64,000 nt of DNA. It comes from an uncultured Gammaproteobacteria bacterium. GTDB taxonomy: Bacteria; Pseudomonadota; Gammaproteobacteria; Steroidobacterales; GCA-2729495. Position numbers and translations under genes: made by a program. The notes below the pieces were generated by a model. That model made no database searches. It saw only the letters and a list, made by a program, of their open reading frames with translations, and was not told the origin of the DNA. The stretch is from NCBI GenBank assembly GCA_937921935.1, contig CAKZWQ010000017.1, positions 1-64,000 of the forward strand, written 5' to 3'. Below are positions 1 to 7,499 of this stretch, one piece after another. Within the stretch, counting starts at the first letter, position 1. The number at the start of each line of letters is the position of its first letter.

Positions 1-5
1 AATGT

Positions 6-25
6 CTGCTTTTGGCCGAAAGCAG
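6..25. repeat. 20-bp near-perfect palindrome
   Basis: The arms CTGCTTTTGG and CCGAAAGCAG pair with a single T-G wobble, centred on GGCC. It sits at the window edge, upstream of no visible gene. Compact palindromes like this often occur as dispersed repeats or protein-binding sites, but only one copy is present here, so its role is open. Confidence 0.5.
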
Positions 26-156
26 GCGCTCAGAATAACCATGGGTAATTAGTCCAAAACCCTAGGTAAAAATACTGATTCGCCGACGAGTCCCGGCAAT
101 ATATATTTATTAGCAAGTTGCAACGAGTCGCAATCCCCCCTCGTGACTGGTTGTGC

Positions 157-189
157 TTTTTTGGCCCCGCCCCGTGCGGGGCCTTTCTC
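157..189 (+). terminator. Rho-independent-type terminator, plus strand
   Basis: A 7-bp GC stem (GGCCCCG at 163-169, CGGGGCC at 177-183) with a 7-nt loop is followed by TTTCT. The T tract is on the plus strand only; the minus strand would read A residues after the stem. It therefore probably ends a transcript coming from left of the window. No plus-strand gene is visible in front of it. The rest of 26-259 is AT-rich and shows nothing else I can name. Confidence 0.5.
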
Positions 190-259
190 ATCTGGGAAAG
201 GTCTGCTGTTGGCTACTGTCGGGTCTCCGAGAACCAGATACGGGGAGATTGATAACGGG

Positions 260-826
260 TCAGGATGACGCGCGCTTGTAGTTGAATTTCTGCCCGCCGA
301 TAGAGGCTTCGTACATGAGCCCGCCCTTGGCCAGGGTGAAGATGGCCATGCCGACGGTCCAGCCCGCGGCGCCGGCACCTTCGCCTGAGATCGCTTCGTT
401 GCCGCCGGCCGAGGCTCCCGTGGTGCCCGCCTTGGCCTGTGCGCCAAGGGTGACTGCAACAGCGGAAGCTTCAGCACCGAACTCAAAATTACCGCTGGTG
501 AATTTGTCGTGGGCCGCCTTGTCCTGGAAGAAGACGATCTGGCTGTAAGCTTGTCCGCCCAGTTGAAAGCCGATGGTCAGCTGCGCCATGGATGCGTCAC
601 CGGTGTAGCCACCGCCTTCATAGACGCGACCTTTGCCGTAGGCGCCACCGAGGCCAATACCGCCCTTGCCGATGGTCGGAAAAACCGCGTAACCATAGGC
701 CTTCGAGAAAAAAGTCTGCGTGCCGTCGGCGGCACGAAATTTGGCGATGGCTTCGGCGTAGGGATCGGCCAGGGCAGCACCGCTGATTAACAGCAGGGCA
801 AGGCCTAATCTGATAGATACCGACAT
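260..826 (-). CDS. SYLF (Ysc84-type) domain secreted protein
   Basis: A 188-residue protein with a Sec signal peptide (about residues 1-20, hydrophobic core then ALA before DPYAEA). The mature part has the glycine-rich SYLF/Ysc84 pattern: YGYAVFPTIGKGGIGLGG, a GQAYSQIVFF strand, and a C-terminal KGGLMYEASIGGQKF. SYLF proteins bind lipid or act in the envelope; a bacterial role is not defined. The start at 826 was chosen over the longer 850 because GGAGAG lies 6-10 bases upstream and the signal peptide then begins cleanly. It lies 104 bp downstream of copB on the same strand and could be read through from it. A second SYLF protein is at 23639. Confidence 0.85.
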   Translation of the reverse strand: MSVSIRLGLALLLISGAALADPYAEAIAKFRAADGTQTFFSKAYGYAVFPTIGKGGIGLGGAYGKGRVYEGGGYTGDASMAQLTIGFQLGGQAYSQIVFFQDKAAHDKFTSGNFEFGAEASAVAVTLGAQAKAGTTGASAGGNEAISGEGAGAAGWTVGMAIFTLAKGGLMYEASIGGQKFNYKRASS

Positions 827-930
827 TAGTTCTCTCCGCGAATCACGCATGGTTCGAATAAGTATCCGACCACCAACCGCTGGAAACCGTGAACCAGTGC
901 ACGTGAGGGCTTGTCGCAGGCCAGCATGGG

Positions 931-1665
931 TCAGAACCAGGCCGAAAGGCCGATGACTGCGCCCCAGCTGCTGCGTTCTTCGCCTGCATCCCGACGTAAT
1001 CCCCGGGTATCCGACAGCGCGCTTTCAAAATCTACGCCGATATAGGGTGAAAGTTCCGGTTTGACGGCGTAGTGCAGACGCAAGCCGGTTTCCAGCGTGG
1101 TGGGACCTTTGCCGACTTGCAGTTCAGAAACCTGGGAAAAGGCAAAGTCGAGCTCGGCGCGGGGCTGCAGGATCCATTGCTGGGTGAGCCGCAGGTCGTA
1201 CTCCAGTTCCAGGCGCGCCGACGCATCGCCGTCTTCGCTGATAAAGCCCGAGGCTTCCACCTCGATGCGGTAGGGCGCGAGTCCCTCCAGGGCGACTACG
1301 CCGTAAGTTTTCGAAGGGTTCGGCCGCAGATCGTGACGCAGGCCAAGTTGCAGATCCCAGAAGGGCGCAATGGCGCGACTGTAAAGTGCCTGCAGTTCGG
1401 CGCGCTCCAGGCCTTCGTCGCTGACGTCTTCACCCTGGGTCTTGAACCAGGCCTTATGCACATCACCGCCTATCCAGGCTTCGGCATCCCAGACGCGCGC
1501 GTCGTCGCCATCCCGGAACTGTGCTTCCAGGCGATCCAGGGCAACATAGATCAGCGGCCGATCGGGACCCATCCCCATCTCGGCTTGTGCTGAGAGGCCG
1601 AAGAGCAAGGCGCCGGTCAATAGCAGGCCAGATGATGTCGACTTATGCATTTTCGTCGGCCTCAA
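931..1665 (-). CDS. copB: Copper resistance outer-membrane protein CopB
   Basis: 244 residues: a signal peptide (about 1-28, ending LSAQA) followed by a beta-barrel with the CopB pattern (YVALDRLEAQF, then AWIGGDVHKAWFKTQGE, LYSRAIAPFWDLQLGLRHD) and a terminal aromatic residue (SAWF). CopB is thought to bind or export copper at the outer membrane together with CopA. Its 5' end overlaps the 3' end of copA by 23 bases, which indicates translational coupling. The N-terminal Met-rich repeat found in some CopB proteins is reduced here to a short EMGMGP stretch, so this is the short form. The identification is firm. Confidence 0.93.
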   Translation of the reverse strand: MRPTKMHKSTSSGLLLTGALLFGLSAQAEMGMGPDRPLIYVALDRLEAQFRDGDDARVWDAEAWIGGDVHKAWFKTQGEDVSDEGLERAELQALYSRAIAPFWDLQLGLRHDLRPNPSKTYGVVALEGLAPYRIEVEASGFISEDGDASARLELEYDLRLTQQWILQPRAELDFAFSQVSELQVGKGPTTLETGLRLHYAVKPELSPYIGVDFESALSDTRGLRRDAGEERSSWGAVIGLSAWF

Positions 1666-3394
1666 TCATGGGAGGCGAGACCTGCACGGTGCGCATCATG
1701 CCCGCCTTCATGTGCAGCAACAGGTGGCAGTGGAAAGCCCAGTCGCCGGGTGCATCGGCGGTTACCAGCACCGAGACTCGTTCGGCCGGCTTAACACTGA
1801 CGGTGTGTTTGCGCGGCATGGGTTGCTGGCCGTTTTCCAGTTCCATCCACATGCCATGCAGGTGGATGGGGTGTTCCATCATGGTGTGATTGATGAACAC
1901 CAGCCGCACTCGCTCGCCGTGGCGAAAGCGGATGGGTTCTGTCCCGCTGGTTCCTTTTTCGCCGTCGAAGGACCACATGTAGCGTTCCATGTTGCCCGTC
2001 AGGTTCAGCCAGATTTCACGGCTGGGTTCGCGCTGGTCATAAAAAGCTTCGCGCGCCCGCATATCGGCATAGGTCAGCACGCGGTGATCGACGTCCGTCA
2101 GCCCCGTGCCCGGTTCGTGAAGGCGACTCGTGGGCGCCGCTACAATATTCATCACGCCCGGGCCGCGTTTGGGAGTCCAGGCCGGCGGATCGACGGGCGC
2201 CTTGGCCTGGGCAGGGGGCATTGCGGCTGCTCCGCCATGCTGACTGTGGTCCATACCCGCGTGCCCGGCAGGCATGTCATGTTGCATATCGGCATGGCCC
2301 TCTCCATGACCTGCGCCGTGGCCGGCACCGTGTCCCATGTCCTGCATGGTGCGTTGGGGCGGGGTGCGCAGGGACGGAGCTTCGGCGCGCAGGCTCGCAG
2401 ACGGCGTGAGCCGGCCCACGGCCATGCCGGACCGATCCATGGCTTCCGCCACCATGGCATAGGCCCGGTCGCCGTCAGGTTCCACCACAAAATCCATGGT
2501 CTCAGCGACGCCCAGCTGGGCTTCGTCAACCGTCACCGGTTGCAGGTTCTGCCCGTCCGCCTGCACAACAGTCAGGGGCAGTCCGGGAATGCGAAAATTG
2601 AAGTAGGTCATAGCCGAGGCGTTGATGACTCGCAAGCGTACGCGTTCGCCCGGGGTGAACAGGCCGGTCCAGTCATCTGTGGGACCGTGGCCATTCATCA
2701 GATACGTATAAGTCATCCCCGTGATGTCGGCTATATCACTGCGCACCATCCGCATGCGTTCCCATTCGGCCTGGTCGTTACGATTAAGCAGGTCCGCCAG
2801 GGTGGGTTGCTGCTGATTATAGTAGTCGGCGTGTTTTTTGAGTTTTGACCACACGCGCGCGGGCGATTCGAAACTCCAGTCCGACAGTACGAGAATTAGT
2901 TCGCGATCGGCCGTGACGACGTCCTCATCGGCCGGGTCAACGACCAGCGGGCCGTAAACACCCAGCTGTTCCTGGAATCCCGAGTGACTGTGGTACCAGT
3001 AGGTGCCGTGCTGCTGCAGGCGAAAGCGGTATTCGAAAGTCGATTGCGGTTTGATGCCCGCGAAACTGATGCCCGGCACTCCATCCATGGATGGCGGCAG
3101 CAAAATGCCATGCCAGTGCAGGGAGGTGTCTGCATCCAGATCGTTCCGGACACGGAGCACAACTTCCTCGCCTTCGCGCATACGCAGCAGGGGGCCGGGC
3201 AGGGTGCCGTTAATGCTGTTGATTGCTGCCGGCCGGTTATCAATGCTCACCGTCTGTCGCTGAATATTCAGCTCAAACTCGTTGGACACTGGCGTGGGTT
3301 GGCCATTGGCTGCCCAGCCAGGCAGCAGGGCCTGGCTGCCAAGCAGTGCGGCGGTGCCGGGCGCGGCACGCAATAACTGTCTTCGTGAAATCAT
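1643..3394 (-). CDS. copA: Copper resistance multicopper oxidase CopA
   Basis: 583 residues. The start carries a twin-arginine motif (SRRQLL) and hydrophobic stretch, so the protein is exported folded through Tat. Three cupredoxin domains follow. Copper ligands are visible: HWHG near residue 93, HSH near 136, HPIHLHG near 510 and HCHLLLH near 556. A Met/His-rich insert at about 350-390 with GHGAGHG-type and MQHDM-type repeats probably binds Cu(I) or Cu(II). It oxidises Cu(I) in the periplasm. The gene follows the CopL-like gene by 86 bp and overlaps copB. This is CopA of the pco/cop type, not the P-type ATPase that shares the name. AGGA lies 8 bases before the ATG. Confidence 0.95.
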   Translation of the reverse strand: MISRRQLLRAAPGTAALLGSQALLPGWAANGQPTPVSNEFELNIQRQTVSIDNRPAAINSINGTLPGPLLRMREGEEVVLRVRNDLDADTSLHWHGILLPPSMDGVPGISFAGIKPQSTFEYRFRLQQHGTYWYHSHSGFQEQLGVYGPLVVDPADEDVVTADRELILVLSDWSFESPARVWSKLKKHADYYNQQQPTLADLLNRNDQAEWERMRMVRSDIADITGMTYTYLMNGHGPTDDWTGLFTPGERVRLRVINASAMTYFNFRIPGLPLTVVQADGQNLQPVTVDEAQLGVAETMDFVVEPDGDRAYAMVAEAMDRSGMAVGRLTPSASLRAEAPSLRTPPQRTMQDMGHGAGHGAGHGEGHADMQHDMPAGHAGMDHSQHGGAAAMPPAQAKAPVDPPAWTPKRGPGVMNIVAAPTSRLHEPGTGLTDVDHRVLTYADMRAREAFYDQREPSREIWLNLTGNMERYMWSFDGEKGTSGTEPIRFRHGERVRLVFINHTMMEHPIHLHGMWMELENGQQPMPRKHTVSVKPAERVSVLVTADAPGDWAFHCHLLLHMKAGMMRTVQVSPPMIEADENA

Positions 3395-3423
3395 CTCATC
3401 TGTCCTGTCATCACACGTGGGAC

Positions 3424-3465
3424 GGACGCATCCTCGCGTCCGCGCATAAGCTGGCCCGAAGGGCC
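3424..3465. other. Two hairpins between the CopL-like gene and copA
   Basis: GGACGC at 3424-3429 pairs with GCGTCC at 3436-3441, and GGCCC at 3453-3457 pairs with GGGCC at 3461-3465. Both fall in the 86-bp gap of the cop transcript. Neither has a T tract, so they look more like processing or stability elements than terminators. Confidence 0.35.
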
Positions 3466-3480
3466 GAGGGTGATGGGGCG

Positions 3481-3867
3481 CTAGTTGAGCATTCGGTCGC
3501 AGAGACCGACGGGTGTGGCCGGGAAGTGGCCTGGCGACGCGCGCGGCGTCGCATCAATCCGGGGTGGTTTGACGGGCTTGAATTCGAGCCGGTAGGCGGG
3601 TATCAGCGCGCTGCCAGGTTCAGCATCCAGGTCCGGCTGCCGAACGGTCTGATGGGCCCAGTCAGGGCCGGCTCCGTCGGCCAGAGGCGCGGAATCACAT
3701 CCCTGGGCGCAGCGGTCATTATGTGATGTCGGCGCCGGGCCGGCTGCATGGCAGGCTGCCGGTTCACCATCAGCCGCCGGACCAGCTTTTGCGGCCGGCA
3801 CAGGCAATGCCGCAGCGAGCAAGGCTATCGCGGTGCAGCAGGCAATCCAGGGGCGCAAATTCTTCAT
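3481..3867 (-). CDS. CopL/DUF2946-like small secreted cysteine protein
   Basis: 128 residues with an N-terminal hydrophobic leader (about 6-27). Short Cys/His sites follow (ACHAAG, SHNDRCAQGCD) that could bind metal, then a low-complexity proline-rich stretch and a C-terminus ending PVGLCDRMLN. It is the first gene of the copper operon, ahead of copA. That position and composition match the poorly conserved CopL or DUF2946-type proteins, some of which are needed for copper-responsive expression in xanthomonads. Sequence similarity inside this group is low, so the family name is an inference. No CopRS-type regulator adjoins the operon. Confidence 0.6.
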   Translation of the reverse strand: MKNLRPWIACCTAIALLAAALPVPAAKAGPAADGEPAACHAAGPAPTSHNDRCAQGCDSAPLADGAGPDWAHQTVRQPDLDAEPGSALIPAYRLEFKPVKPPRIDATPRASPGHFPATPVGLCDRMLN

Positions 3868-3912
3868 GGATTAATGTTACGAGGGGCGCATCACCCGGCG
3901 CAAGCGCAGCTC

Positions 3913-3946
3913 CCCCAAAATTGGGGTTTTACTGGCTCCTGCCAGT
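3913..3946. promoter_or_regulatory. Two inverted repeats in the cop/bactofilin divergent region
   Basis: CCCCAA-AA-TTGGGG (3913-3926) and ACTGGC-TCCT-GCCAGT (3931-3946) lie between the CopL-like start (3867) and the bactofilin start (4124). They are well placed to be operators for the cop operon. A possible -10 for the bactofilin gene is TACTAT at 3996-4001. No known copper-regulator consensus was recognised in them. Confidence 0.35.
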
Positions 3947-4123
3947 CCCTTTGGTTGCTTTTTTCGGCCAGCCTCACAATCTACCCAACTCCTGCTACTA
4001 TCTTCCTTAACGGCTGATAATAACTCGAAAAAAGAAGCCGCTACCCACTACCGCAGCGACCAGAAACCAGTCCCTCGGCGGGCCGCAAGCATCGCTGCTA
4101 ATAACAACATGGAGGGGAAACTA

Positions 4124-4711
4124 ATGTTTGAACTGGGCAAGAAAGACGGTTCCGAAGCAGGCAACGAAAACAGCAGCCAGTCCGGCGACCAGTGGCCAGA
4201 TACCCAGGATCAGTCGTCACATGCAGCCGCCTCAGCGGCCAGTCAGGGTGTGGCGGCTATTGGCCGATCCATCCGTATTAATGGCGACCTGGAAGGCGAA
4301 GAAGATCTGCGCATCGACGGTGAGGTCAACGGCACCGTGCGTCTGAAGAAGAATGCGGTGATCATCGGTTCTGACGGCAAGATTCGCGCTGACGTCTATG
4401 CCAAGTCCGTGGCCGTGGAGGGCGCTGTCGAAGGCGATCTCTTTGGGGCCGAACAAGTCAGTATTCGCAGAAGTGCGACGGTCAAGGGCAACATCACTGC
4501 GCCCCGGGTCAGCCTGGAAGACGGCGCCCACTTCAAGGGCTCTATTGAGATGGATCCCGAGGCGGTGAAGGCTGCTTTGGGTGATGCAGCGATTGCGTCT
4601 GCCTCATCGAAACAATCACAGCCTGCGGCCAAACCCACGCCTATTGCAGCGTCGAAGGTGAACGGTGATGCGAGTCATGCCGAGGAGCCCATTCACGCGG
4701 CCAAGGGTTAA
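4124..4711 (+). CDS. Bactofilin (polymer-forming cytoskeletal protein)
   Basis: 195 residues. A polar N-terminal tail (about 1-45) precedes the bactofilin beta-helix (about 48-150), seen as the short repeated strands IGRSIRINGDLEGEEDLRI, GTVRLKKNAVIIG, KSVAVEGAVEGDL, VSIRRSATVKGNI. The C-terminal tail is Ala/Ser/Lys-rich and disordered. Bactofilins polymerise on the inner membrane and help place cell-wall or polar machinery. The start at 4124 was chosen over 4109 because GGAGGGG lies 7 bases upstream. The M23 peptidase often found next to bactofilin genes is absent. Confidence 0.92.
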   Translation: MFELGKKDGSEAGNENSSQSGDQWPDTQDQSSHAAASAASQGVAAIGRSIRINGDLEGEEDLRIDGEVNGTVRLKKNAVIIGSDGKIRADVYAKSVAVEGAVEGDLFGAEQVSIRRSATVKGNITAPRVSLEDGAHFKGSIEMDPEAVKAALGDAAIASASSKQSQPAAKPTPIAASKVNGDASHAEEPIHAAKG

Positions 4712-4748
4712 TGCCCCTCGTTGGTTTGCTGAGGGATGAGCTGACACA

Positions 4749-5363
4749 ATGATCGGGTCTCTCGCACGATCGTTTTCCCGGGAAGAGCCGGCGGCGCCTG
4801 AGCCTTTTAATGCGCCGCTGTTTCGATCCCTGATTGAACGCATACCCGAAGACGAGCGCTGGGTGGTGCTGGACTTGGGGGCAGTCTGTCCGAGGGTGAT
4901 TTCCCTGTTCGGCGGCCACCGCTGCCGGCTCGATATTGCCGATGTGGGCTTGGGACTGGCCGCTTTAGAGAGGCCTCTGGAGTCGCCAGACCTGCGCAAG
5001 GCCGCTGAGGCGTTGCTGCCGGAGCTGCATGCCGAGGCGGCGGACCTGGTGCTGTGCTGGGATACCCTGAACTATCTGAACCGCGATGCCCTCACGGCAC
5101 TGATGGCCAGAATCCATGACCGTTGCCGTCCCGGCACCCTGGTGCATGCCCTGATTTGTTACTCCGATTCACAGATGCCGGTTGAGCCGGGACACTACGT
5201 GCCCCAGGACGATGGCAGCCTGGTGAATGCGACCGATTGCAACGAGCAAAGGGACGCGCCGCGTTACAGCCCGGAAGATCTGACTCTTTGCATGCAGGGT
5301 TACAGCATCGATCGGGCCATGTTGCTGAGCAATGGTATGCAGGAGTTCCTGTTTCGCCTCTGA
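4749..5363 (+). CDS. Methyltransferase-like protein
   Basis: 204 residues, no signal peptide. The order of elements resembles a class I SAM-dependent methyltransferase: VVLDLGAV (strand 1 with a degenerate glycine loop), then LDIADVG (acidic end of strand 2), then ADLVLCWDTLNYL (motif IV region) and GTLVHALICY (strand 5). The glycine-rich loop is incomplete, so it may bind SAM weakly or not at all. It lies 37 bp after the bactofilin gene and may share its transcript. The substrate is unknown. Confidence 0.6.
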   Translation: MIGSLARSFSREEPAAPEPFNAPLFRSLIERIPEDERWVVLDLGAVCPRVISLFGGHRCRLDIADVGLGLAALERPLESPDLRKAAEALLPELHAEAADLVLCWDTLNYLNRDALTALMARIHDRCRPGTLVHALICYSDSQMPVEPGHYVPQDDGSLVNATDCNEQRDAPRYSPEDLTLCMQGYSIDRAMLLSNGMQEFLFRL

Positions 5364-5380
5364 CTTGATCTGGCGTAGTA

Positions 5381-5409
5381 AAAAAAACGGCCCCGACAGG
5401 GGCCGTTTT
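5381..5409. terminator. Bidirectional Rho-independent terminator
   Basis: CGGCCCC (5388-5394), GACA loop, GGGGCCG (5399-5405), with A7 before and T4 after. It serves both convergent genes: the methyltransferase-like gene on the plus strand and the DUF3604 gene on the minus strand. Confidence 0.9.
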
Positions 5410-5429
5410 GCTATGCGTGGTTGGTCGGC

Positions 5430-7352
5430 CTATTGCGGGTTGTACCAGATAGGTGAGGTATAGGCTCGTTCCTGAGTGGTCATTGGCACATTGGCCGGCA
5501 TCGTCACGCCGAATCTTGCTGCTTCATAAGCAGTCCAGCGCGGCGTCGGGATTTCCAGTACCCGTACATAGTAGACAGCGGGCTGATCGGCATCGAAATC
5601 CGGATCTGTCCATACGCCGATAAGTTCCGGAGAGCCGATGCTGTTCTTCCAGTTGGCCTTGGCTACGTTTACCGTATTGCCTACGGGTGGCAGCTGGCCG
5701 TCTGCGCCGGGCTGGCGATCATCTGACCAGGCCACGTCGTAGATTTTTTCCTGTCGCTCACCGTCTTCAATCCAGCCCTTCACAATTTGTATGCGATCCA
5801 GGTTGCCGGAGATAGGATCTCTCAGGGCTGCCACCAGGAAACTGGGGGCGATACCTGCTTCCGGCGCGGGCATCAAGGTACCGCCCATGGGAATGCCCTT
5901 GCGGTAGCCGATATTTGCCGGCAAGCGATCATTCGCATCTTCTGCGGTGAAGTCCCAGCCGCCGAAAAAGCGCACGGTCATGCGTGGTCCGGTTGTGGCA
6001 TAGGTTTCTTTCTTTTCCATGGCATCGAAGAGCGCGCCACGGCTGTTCTCTGTCGCCCAGACAGCTGCGAGCCCCGAGGCCACCATGTCCCAGCTTTCGT
6101 ATTTGCCGCCCGGCGTCTCCGCCATTGCGTGCTTGTAGCGAGCCGGGCTTGGCTCGGCGCCTGAGTGCTTGCCAAAAAAGTTTTCCTCCTCGGCAGTTGC
6201 CAGGCCCGTGTGGCTGTCCGTCGAGCCGATCATGCCGAACTGATAGGGGTTGGTTCCCAGCCGCTGTTCCAGCTGCAGACCAATCTGCAGGGCTGAGCGT
6301 GCGTACTCATATTGCAGCATGTCGTCTTCTTTGGGCGCGCTGAGATCCAGGTTCCCCTGGTCCCAGGTTTCGTAATCGGCAAACTCATCGTCCGGCGAAA
6401 GCAGTGGGTGGGCTTCGCCATCGCCCTTGATCTGGGTGGCTTCGTAGAGCGGTTCCCATTTGGCTCGCGTCTCGGCGTACTCCTTGTCGAAACGTTTACC
6501 CGTGAACGAATCGCGCTCCGGGAACATGATGCCGTTGCTCAAATTGCCGTTGTGGGCAATGGCCAGGACATTGCCCCCGGTCTTGTCTTCGTAGGTCTGC
6601 AGCCATTTCCACAGGTCGCGTGGGTTGTCACTGCCCAGCGGTTTGATGGTGGTGTAGGGTTCCATCGTGCTGGCCTTGGTTGCGCCGTCACGGTAGACAA
6701 CGACGCGATGGAGGTTGTTGCCCCCTGTGTTCGAGGTCCATTCGTAACCGATAAATGCGGTGAAGTTACCTGGGTCGTTGTACTTCTCCGCAGCCTGCAC
6801 CGTTTCTTCCCAGGCAGCGCGGTAGGACATGGAGCCAGGCAGTGATTCCAGGGCAGGCGGGAAGGTGCCCTGCGAGAAGCGAACAATGACGTCAGCCGCA
6901 ACCTCGACGCCTGCCTGGCCGCCTTGCTGAATCTTCTCGTACCATTCTTTGCCCACCGGGTCGGCCAGCATTGCGGGGTCACCGGCATAGAGCCGGGGGA
7001 AAAATCCCATGTTGTCGGAGTGGTCCGCGACAACCAGAAAATCCAGGGGTCTTGATAAACGCACCTGGAGCCCTGTTGAAGAGGTGATTTCCTCACCGCT
7101 GGCAAAACGATAGGCATCTTCCGGATTCAAGCGAGCACCGAATGCACCCGCATCCATGGACAGGCCCGTGTGCAAGTGCGTGTCGCCGAAATACGGCCGA
7201 TCGGGGAAGTTGCGGCCGGCATAGGGCGAGAAGTCTGCCTGTGCCGGGAAAGCATCTACCAGGCCTTCAGCCGGGGGCATGGGGTCGCCTGCGATAGACA
7301 GTGTAGCGCTCAGGCAGCCGATTAAAATGGAAATGGCGGTACGGATGCTCAT
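5430..7352 (-). CDS. DUF3604 secreted protein, PHP-like metallohydrolase fold
   Basis: 640 residues with a Sec signal peptide (about 1-22). The DUF3604 signatures are visible: YFGDTHLHTGLSMDAGAFG near residue 55, FLVVADHSDNMGFFPRLY near 105, IGYEWTS, then VLAIAHNGN and GMIGSTDSHTG. The His/Asp pattern (DTHLHT, ADHSD, SDSH) resembles metal sites of PHP and amidohydrolase-type phosphoesterases. The substrate is unknown; many marine bacteria carry several copies. The start at 7352 follows AGGGGA; a longer reading from 7394 would put extra residues before the leader. It is divergent from the aspartase operon with about 147 bp between starts, so the two units may share control. Confidence 0.85.
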   Translation of the reverse strand: MSIRTAISILIGCLSATLSIAGDPMPPAEGLVDAFPAQADFSPYAGRNFPDRPYFGDTHLHTGLSMDAGAFGARLNPEDAYRFASGEEITSSTGLQVRLSRPLDFLVVADHSDNMGFFPRLYAGDPAMLADPVGKEWYEKIQQGGQAGVEVAADVIVRFSQGTFPPALESLPGSMSYRAAWEETVQAAEKYNDPGNFTAFIGYEWTSNTGGNNLHRVVVYRDGATKASTMEPYTTIKPLGSDNPRDLWKWLQTYEDKTGGNVLAIAHNGNLSNGIMFPERDSFTGKRFDKEYAETRAKWEPLYEATQIKGDGEAHPLLSPDDEFADYETWDQGNLDLSAPKEDDMLQYEYARSALQIGLQLEQRLGTNPYQFGMIGSTDSHTGLATAEEENFFGKHSGAEPSPARYKHAMAETPGGKYESWDMVASGLAAVWATENSRGALFDAMEKKETYATTGPRMTVRFFGGWDFTAEDANDRLPANIGYRKGIPMGGTLMPAPEAGIAPSFLVAALRDPISGNLDRIQIVKGWIEDGERQEKIYDVAWSDDRQPGADGQLPPVGNTVNVAKANWKNSIGSPELIGVWTDPDFDADQPAVYYVRVLEIPTPRWTAYEAARFGVTMPANVPMTTQERAYTSPIWYNPQ

Positions 7353-7499
7353 CAGTATTTCCCCTGTGTTGCAGCCTTGCTGGGCCGACTGCATTATTGG
7401 TCTGCAGCATTCTACATTGAAATTTTACCTAACGAATGAGCGGCACGAGCGTTGGTCTATCCGTGCGCTAATAGTTTGAGATGGTTCTGGAGCAATAGC

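Noticed and set aside
1712-2848. Long plus-strand open frame opposite copA
   Set aside because: It is antisense to a well-defined CopA with conserved copper motifs and has no family-like pattern or ribosome site.
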